Part shown: one piece after another, positions 24,797-33,200 of the stretch
How positions within the stretch are numbered: the first letter of the stretch is position 1
How the letters are laid out: each line of letters starts with the position of its first letter
Source of the DNA: Allobacillus saliphilus
GTDB lineage: Bacteria > Bacillota > Bacilli > Bacillales > Alkalibacillaceae
Assembly (NCBI RefSeq): GCF_018138385.1
Contig: NZ_JAGSIE010000014.1
Coordinates: 1 to 57,921, forward strand
Reading direction: 5' to 3'
DNA: 57,921 nucleotides
The notes under the pieces: generated by a model
Told to the model about the DNA's origin: nothing
The model's database searches: none
The model's input: the letters and a program-made list of their open reading frames with translations, nothing else
Made by a program: the position numbers and the translations under genes

Positions 24797-26188
24797 ATGA
24801 TTCAAATCACGAAAACATCCGTGCATGACCAATTAAATCAAGCAACGGCTAAACTTATAAATCAAAAACAAATAGAGGTTTCCCTTGTGGAACCAATTAA
24901 TGAAATATCTGCACTACAGTTTTTCAAAAAAACGCAGCACTTAGGCGAACGCATTTTTTGGAAAAACCCAACCGGCGACATGCAAATTGCTGGCGTTGGT
25001 GCACATAAACGATTGACACCCGAAAAAGGGGAGGACCGCTTCCAGTCCATTCGAAAGCAATGGGAAGCGTATTTGGAGAATTGCTTGCTTCCTGAAGCGG
25101 GAGTAACTGGGACAGGTCCCCTTTTATTTGGCGGCTTTTCATTTATGGATCACATCGATCAAACAGACGACACGTGGAAAGCATTCGCATCAGGTGAGAT
25201 GATTTTAGCGAAATGGATGCTGACAGAGCAAGACGGTCAGACATATTTAACGCATCACGCGACGATAGATGAGACAACGGATGTGAATGAAATTGCAAAC
25301 CGTTTTACCGAAATGAAAAAAGTATTAAGCAAGCCAACAATTGAAGAAACGTTACCGACGATGCAATCGATGCATGATCAATTTACGTATGAGCATTGGG
25401 AAACATTATTAAATGACGCAATCGACGCTATCCGTGAACAATCACTTGAAAAAGTCGTATTGGCGAGAAAAACAGACGTCTTATTCGATAACAATATTCC
25501 ACTAGCTGAAGTCATTGAACGAATGATCGATAAACAGACGAATAGCTACGTATTTGTCATTGAGCAAGAGAACGATGCATTTATCGGTGCAACACCGGAA
25601 CGGCTCGTTCAAGTAAAAGGAAATGAATTGTTATCCGCCTGCCTTGCTGGGACAACTGCTCGAGGAAAGACAGAAGAAGATGACGAAATGCTCGCATGGC
25701 AGCTGTTAAACGATGAGAAAAACCGTGAAGAGCATGACTATGTCGTGCAAATGATTAAGCAGTCGGTCGCTCCTTATGTTGAAAGCTTCGATATTCCTGA
25801 CACACCCGTCATTTACCCCTTGAAGTCCTTGCAACATTTATTCACACCGGTGACTGCTACATTGAAAAATGATGCAACGATCTTGGAGTTAGTGAAACAA
25901 TTACATCCAACACCGGCATTAGGTGGGGAGCCGCGTGACAAAGCACTTCAATTTATTGATGAGAAAGAACCGTTTGACCGCGGTTGGTATGCAGGTCCGA
26001 TAGGTTGGTTGGATGCCAATTTTGACGGGGAATTTGCCGTCGCGATTCGTTCGGGACTTATTACTGAAAATCAAGCGACATTATTCGCAGGTTGTGGTGT
26101 GGTGAAAGATTCTGACCCACATGCAGAATATGAAGAAACACGGATCAAGTTTACACCAATGCTTGATGCTTTGGGAGGTACGCAGTAA
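24797..26188 (+). CDS. menF: Isochorismate synthase MenF
   Basis: A 463-residue chorismate-utilising enzyme making isochorismate, the entry to menaquinone. The C-terminal catalytic half shows EKVVLARKTDV, FIGATPERLVQV, LAGTTARG and PTPALGGEPRDKAL, then GWYAGPIGWLD and the Mg-binding GCGVVKDSDPHAEYEET. The start is ATG 24797, six bases after GGTGGAGGA; the frame to 24773 runs through that site. Stop TAA is followed directly by the menD ATG. Confidence 0.95.
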   Translation: MIQITKTSVHDQLNQATAKLINQKQIEVSLVEPINEISALQFFKKTQHLGERIFWKNPTGDMQIAGVGAHKRLTPEKGEDRFQSIRKQWEAYLENCLLPEAGVTGTGPLLFGGFSFMDHIDQTDDTWKAFASGEMILAKWMLTEQDGQTYLTHHATIDETTDVNEIANRFTEMKKVLSKPTIEETLPTMQSMHDQFTYEHWETLLNDAIDAIREQSLEKVVLARKTDVLFDNNIPLAEVIERMIDKQTNSYVFVIEQENDAFIGATPERLVQVKGNELLSACLAGTTARGKTEEDDEMLAWQLLNDEKNREEHDYVVQMIKQSVAPYVESFDIPDTPVIYPLKSLQHLFTPVTATLKNDATILELVKQLHPTPALGGEPRDKALQFIDEKEPFDRGWYAGPIGWLDANFDGEFAVAIRSGLITENQATLFAGCGVVKDSDPHAEYEETRIKFTPMLDALGGTQ

Positions 26189-27916
26189 ATGAATATGGGA
26201 GAAGCGTCTAGATATTTAACCAATTTTGTCGATGAGTTAGCCCAAAACGGAATGGAACATGTCGTCATTTCGCCGGGCTCTCGCTCGACTCCCTTAGCAT
26301 TAACGTTCACCGAGCACCCAGCCATTCAGGAATGGGTGCATTTTGATGAACGCTCGTCTGCTTTCTTTGCTTTAGGGATGGCGAAATCAAAACAGAAACC
26401 CGTCGCATTAGTTTGTACATCAGGAACAGCCGCAGCGAACTATTACCCGGCAATCGTTGAAGCGTATTATAGCCGAGTACCGTTAATCGTCTTGACAGCA
26501 GACCGCCCACACGAACTTCGTGATAACGGGGCGCCACAAGCAATTGACCAAATTAAAATGTATGGTGATTACGTCAAATATTTTCATGAAATGGCAATCC
26601 CTGAAGCGGCCCCATCGCTTATTACGTACGCAAGACGCCAAGCAGCAAGAGCATATAGCCAAGCGGAAACGACCCAACCAGGTGCCGTCCAATTGAACTT
26701 TCCATTCAGAGATCCGCTCATACCAGATTTCACATTAGAAAATCTTTGGGGCAATGCGACAGGAAATTACGTGACAGGAATCACTGGGCATGAACAGTTA
26801 CATCCAAGCCAGACCGAGACCCTCATCCATCAACTAAAAGACTTATCAAAAGGCATCATTGTTTGTGGAGAATTGCCAGGTGATACAGACGTTGAGGCAA
26901 TCCACCAATTGGCAGAGCATTGGAACGTTCCTATTTTTGCGGACGTCCTATCGCATGTGCGCCATGGAAATAAAGGAAACGCACAAGTCATTTCAACGTA
27001 TGATGCCATTTTGAAAGATGAAAAGATCGCACACACGCTGGAGCCAGACTTTATCCTTCGCTTCGGTGCAATGCCTGTATCAAAGCCCTATTTGAAATGG
27101 ATTCAAGCCGTCCCACTTAAACATCATATCGTTGTCGACCAAGCGAGCGGGTACCGCGAACCGGCAAGCCTGGAAACGACAATGGTATACAGCGAACCGA
27201 ATGAGCTTGTTCAACAACTGTTGAACTCATCCGTCCAGCTTAAAGGCGATATGGCATGGTTAGAGATGTGGACAAAAATGGATGAAAAAGCGATGCAAGA
27301 GATTCGTGGAACGGTTGAAGGGGAACAGTTAACCGAAGGAAAAGTCGCATTTGAATTAACCGAAGCGGCTAACACCGATGACGTTATTTTCGTCGGCAAC
27401 AGCATGCCAATCCGGGACATGGATACGTTCTCACTGGCAAAAAAAGAAAAGATTCGTATCCATGGGAACCGTGGAGCGAACGGTATTGACGGATTAATCT
27501 CCACAGCAACTGGATTTGCAGCAACAGGAAATTCCGTAACCCTATTTCTCGGCGACCTATCCTTTTTACATGATTACACAGCTTTATTTATCGCAAGAAA
27601 ATATGAACTGAATCTACGTGTTGTCGTCGTCAACAACAATGGAGGAGGAATCTTCTCTTTCTTGCCGCAAAACACTGAAGCGGACCATTTTGAAACATTG
27701 TTCGGCACGCCATTTAACCCGCCGATCAAAACATTGGCTGAAGCAGTAGGCTATCGTTATCACCAGCCGAAAACATCCGAAGAATTTCAACAGTTAGTAA
27801 GACAGCCAATTTCAGGAATGGAAATCATCGAAGTCGTAACGGATCGTGATGAAAATAAACAACACCACCGAGCGTTATGGCAACGCATCACAGAAAGTAT
27901 TCAAAAAGAAGGTTGA
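26189..27916 (+). CDS. menD: SEPHCHC synthase MenD
   Basis: A 575-residue thiamine-diphosphate enzyme joining 2-oxoglutarate and isochorismate. Family landmarks are VISPGSRSTPLAL, FDERSSAFFALGMAK with the cofactor-activating Glu, and TSGTAAANYYPA. The ThDP/Mg site is GDLSFLHDYTAL with VVNNNGGGIFSFLPQ. GGGAGG lies 14 bases before the ATG, inside the menF end, so the two genes are translationally coupled. Confidence 0.96.
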   Translation: MNMGEASRYLTNFVDELAQNGMEHVVISPGSRSTPLALTFTEHPAIQEWVHFDERSSAFFALGMAKSKQKPVALVCTSGTAAANYYPAIVEAYYSRVPLIVLTADRPHELRDNGAPQAIDQIKMYGDYVKYFHEMAIPEAAPSLITYARRQAARAYSQAETTQPGAVQLNFPFRDPLIPDFTLENLWGNATGNYVTGITGHEQLHPSQTETLIHQLKDLSKGIIVCGELPGDTDVEAIHQLAEHWNVPIFADVLSHVRHGNKGNAQVISTYDAILKDEKIAHTLEPDFILRFGAMPVSKPYLKWIQAVPLKHHIVVDQASGYREPASLETTMVYSEPNELVQQLLNSSVQLKGDMAWLEMWTKMDEKAMQEIRGTVEGEQLTEGKVAFELTEAANTDDVIFVGNSMPIRDMDTFSLAKKEKIRIHGNRGANGIDGLISTATGFAATGNSVTLFLGDLSFLHDYTALFIARKYELNLRVVVVNNNGGGIFSFLPQNTEADHFETLFGTPFNPPIKTLAEAVGYRYHQPKTSEEFQQLVRQPISGMEIIEVVTDRDENKQHHRALWQRITESIQKEG

Positions 27917-27921
27917 TTGAA

Positions 27922-28743
27922 ATGATTGTACCAGTAGGAAATCAACAATACTTCGTCCGGCTGGCAGGTGCTGGCGAACCAGTCGTCCTGCTACACGGCT
28001 TTACCGGTTCCGCTAAGCAATGGGAAAACCTTGTAAATCAATCAGACGTACTTTGTCAGTGGATTGGAATAGATATGCCGGGACATGGAAAAACCATCAT
28101 TCGTGATGAAAAAACGATGGAAGGCTATGTCGATGAATTGATTGAAGTCATCGATCAATTGGAGCTCAATCGCTTTCATCTCGTCGGTTATTCCATGGGT
28201 GGCCGCACCGCTATGCTTCTCGCAGACCGGCACCCGAACCGTGTCAAAAGCTTAACCTTGGTCGGTGCATCGCCAGGACTTCAATCGGAAGAAGAACGAT
28301 CTGAACGAAAAAAGAAAGACGAAGAACTGGCTGCATTTATCGAGGAAAAAGGAATCGAGCGGTTTGTCGACTATTGGGAAAACATTCCGCTCTTCGAAAC
28401 ACAAAAACAGTTACCGAACGACATCCAACAAGCGATTCGAAAAGAACGACTCATCCAAACGGAACACGGACTGGCACTGTCACTTCAAACGATGGGAACC
28501 GGCGTCATGCCGTCTTTGTGGGATCGTTTAGAACAACTGAATCTTCCGACATGTTTAATCACAGGCGAGCTCGATGAGAAATTTACGACAATCAATCAAA
28601 AAATGGCTGAACGCATGCCACAAGCGGAATTGAACATTGTTGAAGAAGCAGGACATGCAGTTCACGTGGAAAATCTTCATTCTTTTGTTAAAATAGTAAG
28701 TGAATTTTTACAAATCCATATGAAACATAAAATACGTACGTAG
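27922..28743 (+). CDS. menH: SHCHC synthase MenH (alpha/beta hydrolase)
   Basis: A 273-residue alpha/beta-hydrolase. The catalytic triad candidates are Ser in VGYSMGGRTAML, Asp in ITGELDEKF and His in EAGHAVHVEN. The oxyanion segment LLHGFTGSAKQW is present. It eliminates pyruvate from SEPHCHC. Start ATG 27922 lies five bases after the menD stop, following AAGGTTGA; the longer frame overlapping menD has no site. Confidence 0.9.
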   Translation: MIVPVGNQQYFVRLAGAGEPVVLLHGFTGSAKQWENLVNQSDVLCQWIGIDMPGHGKTIIRDEKTMEGYVDELIEVIDQLELNRFHLVGYSMGGRTAMLLADRHPNRVKSLTLVGASPGLQSEEERSERKKKDEELAAFIEEKGIERFVDYWENIPLFETQKQLPNDIQQAIRKERLIQTEHGLALSLQTMGTGVMPSLWDRLEQLNLPTCLITGELDEKFTTINQKMAERMPQAELNIVEEAGHAVHVENLHSFVKIVSEFLQIHMKHKIRT

Positions 28744-28755
28744 GAGGAAAACAAT

Positions 28756-29574
28756 ATGGCAGTCGAATGGACAAAAGTTCGAGACTACGAAGAAATTATT
28801 TATGAAAAGTACAACGGAATCGCAAAAGTCACCATTAACCGCCCTGAAAAGCGTAACGCGTTTACGCCATTAACGGTTAAAGAAATGATCGATGCATTCA
28901 CAAGAGCGCGTGATGATAAAGAAGTAGGTGTCATCGTTCTTGCAGGTGCAGGGGACAAAGCATTCTGTTCTGGTGGAGACCAGTCTGTCCGTGGACACGG
29001 TGGTTATGTAGGAACAGACGAAGTACCACGTTTGAACGTATTGGACCTACAGCGCTTAATTCGCGTGATCCCTAAACCAGTCGTTGCAATGGTTTCCGGG
29101 TATGCAATCGGAGGCGGCCACGTGTTGCACGTATGCTGTGACTTGACGATTGCTGCAGACAACGCTGTATTCGGCCAAACAGGACCAAAAGTAGGAAGCT
29201 TCGATGCTGGTTACGGCGCAGGACTTCTTGCTCGTATGGTTGGACATAAGAAAGCACGTGAAATCTGGTACTTATGCCGTCAATACAGTGCAGAAGAAGC
29301 AGAAGACATGGGCTTAGTCAACACTGTCGTACCTCTAGAAAAATTAGAAGAAGAAACCATCCAATGGTGTAACGAAATGCTCGAAAAATCACCAACTGCA
29401 CTACGCTTCCTAAAAGCATCCTTCAACGCTGACACAGACGGCTTGGCAGGACTGCAACAAATGGGTGGAGATGCAACACTACTTTACTACACAACAGATG
29501 AAGCGAAAGAAGGCCGTGACGCATTTAAAGAAAAACGCAAGCCGGACTTCGACCAGTTCCCTCGCTTCCCATAA
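28756..29574 (+). CDS. menB: 1,4-dihydroxy-2-naphthoyl-CoA synthase MenB
   Basis: A 272-residue crotonase-fold enzyme closing the naphthoquinone ring. The oxyanion hole is [20 protein letters not shown], the central segment is [19 protein letters not shown], and the C-terminal [16 protein letters not shown] tail is typical of MenB. The strong TAGGAGGAAA precedes ATG 28756, 12 bases after menH. A terminator follows, so menE is not in this transcript. Confidence 0.96.
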   Translation: MAVEWTKVRDYEEIIYEKYNGIAKVTINRPEKRNAFTPLTVKEMIDAFTRARDDKEVGVIVLAGAGDKAFCSGGDQSVRGHGGYVGTDEVPRLNVLDLQRLIRVIPKPVVAMVSGYAIGGGHVLHVCCDLTIAADNAVFGQTGPKVGSFDAGYGAGLLARMVGHKKAREIWYLCRQYSAEEAEDMGLVNTVVPLEKLEEETIQWCNEMLEKSPTALRFLKASFNADTDGLAGLQQMGGDATLLYYTTDEAKEGRDAFKEKRKPDFDQFPRFP

Positions 29575-29584
29575 GTCGCAGAAA

Positions 29585-29621
29585 CAAAGATCACATCTAT
29601 ATGGTTAGGTGTGGTCTTTTT
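29585..29621 (+). terminator. menB terminator
   Basis: AAAGATCACA and TGTGGTCTTT with TCT/AGG inner pairs form the stem; TTTTTC follows. Confidence 0.8.
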
Positions 29622-29677
29622 CATTATCATGCGAAATAAAATAGGCTCAAATCGAAAAAGAGAACGGAGTGAATACA

Positions 29678-29755
29678 ATGGACTCTTCAATCTTTGTCGC
29701 CGTATTTGTCATCTTTATTATTGCCATCATGTTTAATTCGAAAAAGAATAAGTAA
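29678..29755 (+). CDS. 25-aa single-pass membrane microprotein
   Basis: A short frame with a good ribosome site (ACGGAGTG, seven bases before ATG). It encodes MDSSIFVAVFVIFIIAIMFN then a SKKNK tail: one membrane helix with a basic cytoplasmic end. No family recognised. Similar tiny membrane proteins often adjust larger membrane complexes; nothing here identifies a partner. It lies between menB and a methyltransferase gene. Confidence 0.5.
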   Translation: MDSSIFVAVFVIFIIAIMFNSKKNK

Positions 29756-29784
29756 TTATTTCTACACGTAAAAGAGGGATTGAG

Positions 29785-30378
29785 ATGGGCTCATTATTTT
29801 CAAAAGCATATGACCGCGTGATGAAACCAGTTGAACAAAGACGCTTCGGAAAAATACGGAAAAAGCTTGTCTCCAATCAACAAGGAACAGTTTTGGAAAT
29901 CGGCTCAGGGACAGGCGCAAATTTTCCGTATTATAAAAATGCCGAAAAAGTTATTGCCATTGAACCCGATCATTCGATGAGAGAGCTTTCAGAGAAAAAG
30001 CGAAGCGAGGCGACTGTACCAATCGAATTAGTCAATGCGTCAGCTGAACGTTTACCTTTTGACGACAATACATTCGATGTCGTTGTCGGAACATTGGTGC
30101 TTTGCTCGGTCACTGATTTAAACCAGGCTCTTCAAGAAATTAAACGTGTGGCAAAATATGAAGCACCCATCTTGTTTTTGGAACACGTCCGCCTAGATCA
30201 ACCAATTGTTGGTAGATTGCAAGATGTGGTGACGCCTGTCTGGAAACGAATGTGTGATGGTTGCCATCTCAATCGCAATACATTGGAAAGCATCAAACAG
30301 AATGGCTTCCGTGTAGAGCAAGTGGACCAGCATTTTAAAGGGCTGTTTTTGGAGATACGAGCGAGGAATGAGAAATAA
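29785..30378 (+). CDS. Class I SAM-dependent methyltransferase
   Basis: A 197-residue methyltransferase. Motif I is VLEIGSGTGANFPYY near residue 37, the acidic ribose-binding VIAIEPDHSM follows, motif II is NTFDVVVGTLVLCSV near 95, and the late segment is ILFLEHVRLDQP. The pattern resembles small UbiE/phospholipid N-methyltransferase-like proteins, and the late CDGCHLNRNT is typical of that group. The substrate is unknown. Being beside men genes it could be mistaken for MenG, but it lacks the family length and signature. ATG 29785 follows AGAGGGATTGAG. Confidence 0.75.
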   Translation: MGSLFSKAYDRVMKPVEQRRFGKIRKKLVSNQQGTVLEIGSGTGANFPYYKNAEKVIAIEPDHSMRELSEKKRSEATVPIELVNASAERLPFDDNTFDVVVGTLVLCSVTDLNQALQEIKRVAKYEAPILFLEHVRLDQPIVGRLQDVVTPVWKRMCDGCHLNRNTLESIKQNGFRVEQVDQHFKGLFLEIRARNEK

Positions 30379-30407
30379 AAATGTAAGGTTGAAAGTTCAT
30401 TAATTTA

Positions 30408-30743
30408 TTATTCTTCGTAAATGTAAGTATGTATCACCTGAACAACCTTATTAACAAGATCATTCGGTGCTTTTCCTGTTATTTTAGCATTTTTAGTTTT
30501 CCAATCTAAATTTTTAACTTGGTCGCTAATGATAACTCCTTCGACAGCAAAACCTTCTGGTATATGAATATTGAACCCCCATTCTCGTTTTGTTCCGCTA
30601 ATGGGACAAACGGTTGCATAACCAGTTACACGATTAAATTTCGCTGGAGATAATACAATAGGAGGTCTTCTGCCTGATTGCTCGGTGCCTGTTTGTGGAT
30701 AAAAGTCTAAATATATAAAATCCCCTCGATCTGGAACCTTCAT
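30408..30743 (-). CDS. MazF/PemK-type toxin (endoribonuclease)
   Basis: A 111-residue MazF-fold protein. The hallmark opening PDRGDFIYLDFYPQTGTEQSG, with GRRPPIVLSP after it and PISGTKREWGF in the middle, carries the basic and acidic residues used for RNA cleavage. It would cut mRNA when freed from the antitoxin. ATG 30743 begins one base after the antitoxin stop, so the two are coupled. The longer frame overlapping the antitoxin is rejected. Confidence 0.88.
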   Translation of the reverse strand: MKVPDRGDFIYLDFYPQTGTEQSGRRPPIVLSPAKFNRVTGYATVCPISGTKREWGFNIHIPEGFAVEGVIISDQVKNLDWKTKNAKITGKAPNDLVNKVVQVIHTYIYEE

Positions 30744-30744
30744 A

Positions 30745-31011
30745 TTATAACTCTTCCTTTCCAACTGATTTATCAAAGAATTCATCGTACGGGTTTTCAC
30801 CTTCACATTGAGCTAGTAGATCGTCTAAAGTTGGTTTACCTTTTGGTTTTAAATAAATTCCATTATTCGTTTCACGGATTTCTAATTCTGTTCCTTTTTC
30901 AATCCCATATTTCTCAGCTAACTTATAAGGTAGACGAATTCCAATACTATTTCCCCATTTTTGTGCTTTCACAGTTATATGATGCCTCCTTGTTTCCTCG
31001 TTTGACTCCAT
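30745..31011 (-). CDS. MazE/AbrB-type antitoxin
   Basis: An 88-residue antitoxin. Residues 12-55 form an AbrB/SpoVT-like swapped-hairpin DNA-binding domain (VKAQKWGNSIGIRLP, ELEIRETNNGIYLKP). The acidic C-terminal tail (LLAQCEGENPYDEFF) is the expected toxin-binding segment. GGAGGGGG precedes ATG 31011. It should neutralise the toxin and repress its own promoter, where a near-palindrome lies at 31035-31054. Confidence 0.85.
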   Translation of the reverse strand: MESNEETRRHHITVKAQKWGNSIGIRLPYKLAEKYGIEKGTELEIRETNNGIYLKPKGKPTLDDLLAQCEGENPYDEFFDKSVGKEEL

Positions 31012-31034
31012 TATATCCCCCTCCCACCACTAAA

Positions 31035-31054
31035 TGTATACTCTAGTATATACA
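31035..31054 (-). promoter_or_regulatory. Candidate operator/-10 of the mazEF-like pair
   Basis: TGTATACT-CT-AGTATATACA is an imperfect palindrome. Read on the minus strand it contains TATACT as a possible -10, 34 bases upstream of the antitoxin start. Autorepression by the AbrB-type antitoxin is the usual arrangement. Confidence 0.45.
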
Positions 31055-31284
31055 ATATTGGCGAAGATGATACTGGAATCTTTACCAAAAAATGATTAGA
31101 ATTCTGTTCTTGATAATTTCGATTGTTAACATACCCTCTGCAAGAAAGATTCTTTTGAAGACGACAGACGAAGAACGAAACAAATCTAACCCTTCATGTG
31201 AACAAAGACCAATCTTAATCTCAAAAACTTAAAAGTCTATAACATATTTAACCGTCAAACTTCGACCAAATTCTTCATTTCAAA

Positions 31285-31293
31285 TGTTACAAT
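31285..31293 (+). promoter_or_regulatory. Extended -10 of menE
   Basis: TGTTACAAT has the TGn extension plus TACAAT. No clear -35. It is 38 bases before the menE start and indicates that menE has its own promoter. Confidence 0.5.
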
Positions 31294-31330
31294 AGACATA
31301 TATATACATACACAGCAAGGGGATGAGAGA

Positions 31331-32800
31331 ATGACCATCATGCCACAATGGCTGAAGAAACGAGCTGCCATGACACCGGATCGAGAAGCGGTTGTTTTAA
31401 GTGATGATACACGATATACATTTAAAGAATTAAACGAGCATGCAGGTCAATATGCATATCAACTGAAGCAACAAGGAATAAACGAAGGCGACCATGTTGC
31501 TGTATTATCCAAAAATAGCTATGAAATGTTTGTCATGATTCATGCACTGCAAAAGATTGGTGCAGTCATGTTTCTATTAAATACACGTTTATCCGTCAAT
31601 GAATTCTTATTTCAACTAAAAGACGGAGAAGTGACTCACCTATTATTCCAAGAAGGCTTTCGATCCGTCGTCGATGAACTAACTGTCGAAGTCAATCTAC
31701 ATAGCGTGTCTTTTGAGCAATTCTCTTTTGAAGGAAAGGTAGACGAAGGTATCGCTGAATTCGATTTGGACCACATAACGACGGTTCTCTATACAAGTGG
31801 AACAACTGGATTGCCAAAAGGCGTTCAGCTTACTTACGGAAACCATTGGTGGAATGCGAATGGATCTGTCTTAAACCTTGGACTAAATGCAGATGACCGC
31901 TGGCTACTTTGTGTACCACTATTCCATGTGAGCGGACTATCCATTTTATTCCGTAGTGTGATATACGGCATACCCGCTCACTTGCATGAGCGATTCGATG
32001 TCGAAAGCGTGCACGAAGACATCATGAATCACGGTGTAACGACAATGTCTGCCGTTTCTGTCATGTTAGAAGAATTAGTCGAACGATTGGGAAATGAATC
32101 ATACCCAGAGAGCTTCCGTTGCATGTTACTCGGTGGTGGACCAGCGTCGAAATCGTTATTAGAATCGAGCAAGGAGAAAAGCATACCTGTCTTTCAAACG
32201 TACGGGATGACAGAAACAGCCTCACAATTTTGTACGCTAGATGAAGAAAATGCGTTAAGAAAATTAGGTTCTGCAGGCAAACCGTTATTTCCTGGGCAAT
32301 TAAAAATCATGAATGATGCTGAAGAATGCCATGTTGGCGAAGTCGGTGAAATTTTGATGAAAGGCCCATCCGTTACAAAAGGTTACTGGAACCGCCCAGA
32401 TGCCAACAAAGAAACCATTCACGACGGTTGGCTAAAAACCGGCGACTTAGGTTATTTGGATGAAGAAGGATTTTTATATGTTGTCGATCGAAGGAAAGAC
32501 CTAATCATTTCTGGAGGCGAAAACGTCTATCCAGCAGAAATTGAATCCGTTTTAAAATCACACCCATCTGTCAAAGACGCTGGGGTCGTCGGTAAAAAAC
32601 ACGAACGATGGGGACAAGTGCCCGTTGCATTCGTCGTAATCCGTGAAGAAGAGACGTTTTCAGCGGAAACTTTGAAAGATCACTGTGAGAAAAACTTGGC
32701 GAAATATAAAGTGCCGAAAGAGTTTTATGAGATTGATGAGTTACCGAGGAATGCTTCGAGGAAGTTGATGAGGAATAGGTTGGTAGAACATATAAATTAA
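31331..32800 (+). CDS. menE: O-succinylbenzoate--CoA ligase MenE
   Basis: A 489-residue ANL-superfamily adenylating enzyme activating o-succinylbenzoate for MenB. The P-loop is LYTSGTTGLPKGV near residue 155, the adenine-binding TYGMTETAS near 292, GWLKTGDLGYLD near 367, the hinge VVDRRKDLIISGGENVYP, and the catalytic Lys in PRNASRKLMRNRL near the end. GGGGATGAGAG precedes ATG 31331. In most Bacilli it follows menB directly; here about 1.7 kb of unrelated genes intervene. Confidence 0.95.
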   Translation: MTIMPQWLKKRAAMTPDREAVVLSDDTRYTFKELNEHAGQYAYQLKQQGINEGDHVAVLSKNSYEMFVMIHALQKIGAVMFLLNTRLSVNEFLFQLKDGEVTHLLFQEGFRSVVDELTVEVNLHSVSFEQFSFEGKVDEGIAEFDLDHITTVLYTSGTTGLPKGVQLTYGNHWWNANGSVLNLGLNADDRWLLCVPLFHVSGLSILFRSVIYGIPAHLHERFDVESVHEDIMNHGVTTMSAVSVMLEELVERLGNESYPESFRCMLLGGGPASKSLLESSKEKSIPVFQTYGMTETASQFCTLDEENALRKLGSAGKPLFPGQLKIMNDAEECHVGEVGEILMKGPSVTKGYWNRPDANKETIHDGWLKTGDLGYLDEEGFLYVVDRRKDLIISGGENVYPAEIESVLKSHPSVKDAGVVGKKHERWGQVPVAFVVIREEETFSAETLKDHCEKNLAKYKVPKEFYEIDELPRNASRKLMRNRLVEHIN

Positions 32801-32810
32801 TGATACATTT

Positions 32811-32838
32811 TAGCTCCCTTGGTCTGAGGGAGCTTTAG
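32811..32838 (+). terminator. menE terminator
   Basis: AGCTCCCT and AGGGAGCT form an 8-bp stem with a 7-base loop; the following TTTAGTAAT is only partly T-rich. It marks the edge of the defence island. Confidence 0.6.
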
Positions 32839-32984
32839 TAATATATTCACTAGAATTGCTAATAAATAAAATGTGATTCTGATCTTCATAATTCTTAAAT
32901 ATATGATAAAATGACAATATGGAAGAATATTTACATTTGCTTGAATGTAATTTACAGAATTTTAGGTTATTAAAGGAGATTAAA

Positions 32985-33200
32985 ATGAAGCGTAGTAGAG
33001 ATGAAGAGATATTGTTAATGAAAGCTTGTAAAGATAACAACGTTAACCCCAAAATTTTGAGAAATATTTTTATAACTAAAGATAATTATTATTTGCAGAA
33101 TGATTCTAAAGACCGAGTAATGATAGAGGAAATTTTAAAAGAAATCAAGTTTTGGTCGGAAAGAGGTAATCAATATGAAGTTAAAAAGCCTAACACTTGA
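32985..33200 (+). CDS. 71-aa small protein heading the Dnd-linked operon
   Basis: Start ATG 32985 follows AAAGGAG at six bases; an earlier ATG at 32919 has no ribosome site. The protein is basic and helical (RSRDEEILLMKACKDNNVN, then IEEILKEIKFWSERG) with no membrane segment. It resembles the short proteins NCBI calls DNA modification system-associated small protein, but I cannot align it. Its end overlaps the next gene by 26 bases, so it is translated with the ATPase gene. Confidence 0.6.
   Translation: MKRSRDEEILLMKACKDNNVNPKILRNIFITKDNYYLQNDSKDRVMIEEILKEIKFWSERGNQYEVKKPNT

Larger units (their letters stand above)
31012..31330. other. Divergent region antitoxin / menE
   Basis: The 319 bases contain the antitoxin operator/promoter candidate and the menE extended -10. 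No gene or other structure is visible. Confidence 0.7.

Noticed and set aside
29785-30378. Assignment of the methyltransferase as MenG/UbiE (last step of menaquinone synthesis)
   Set aside because: Too short (197 aa) and it lacks the MenG signature; the nearby men genes alone are not enough.
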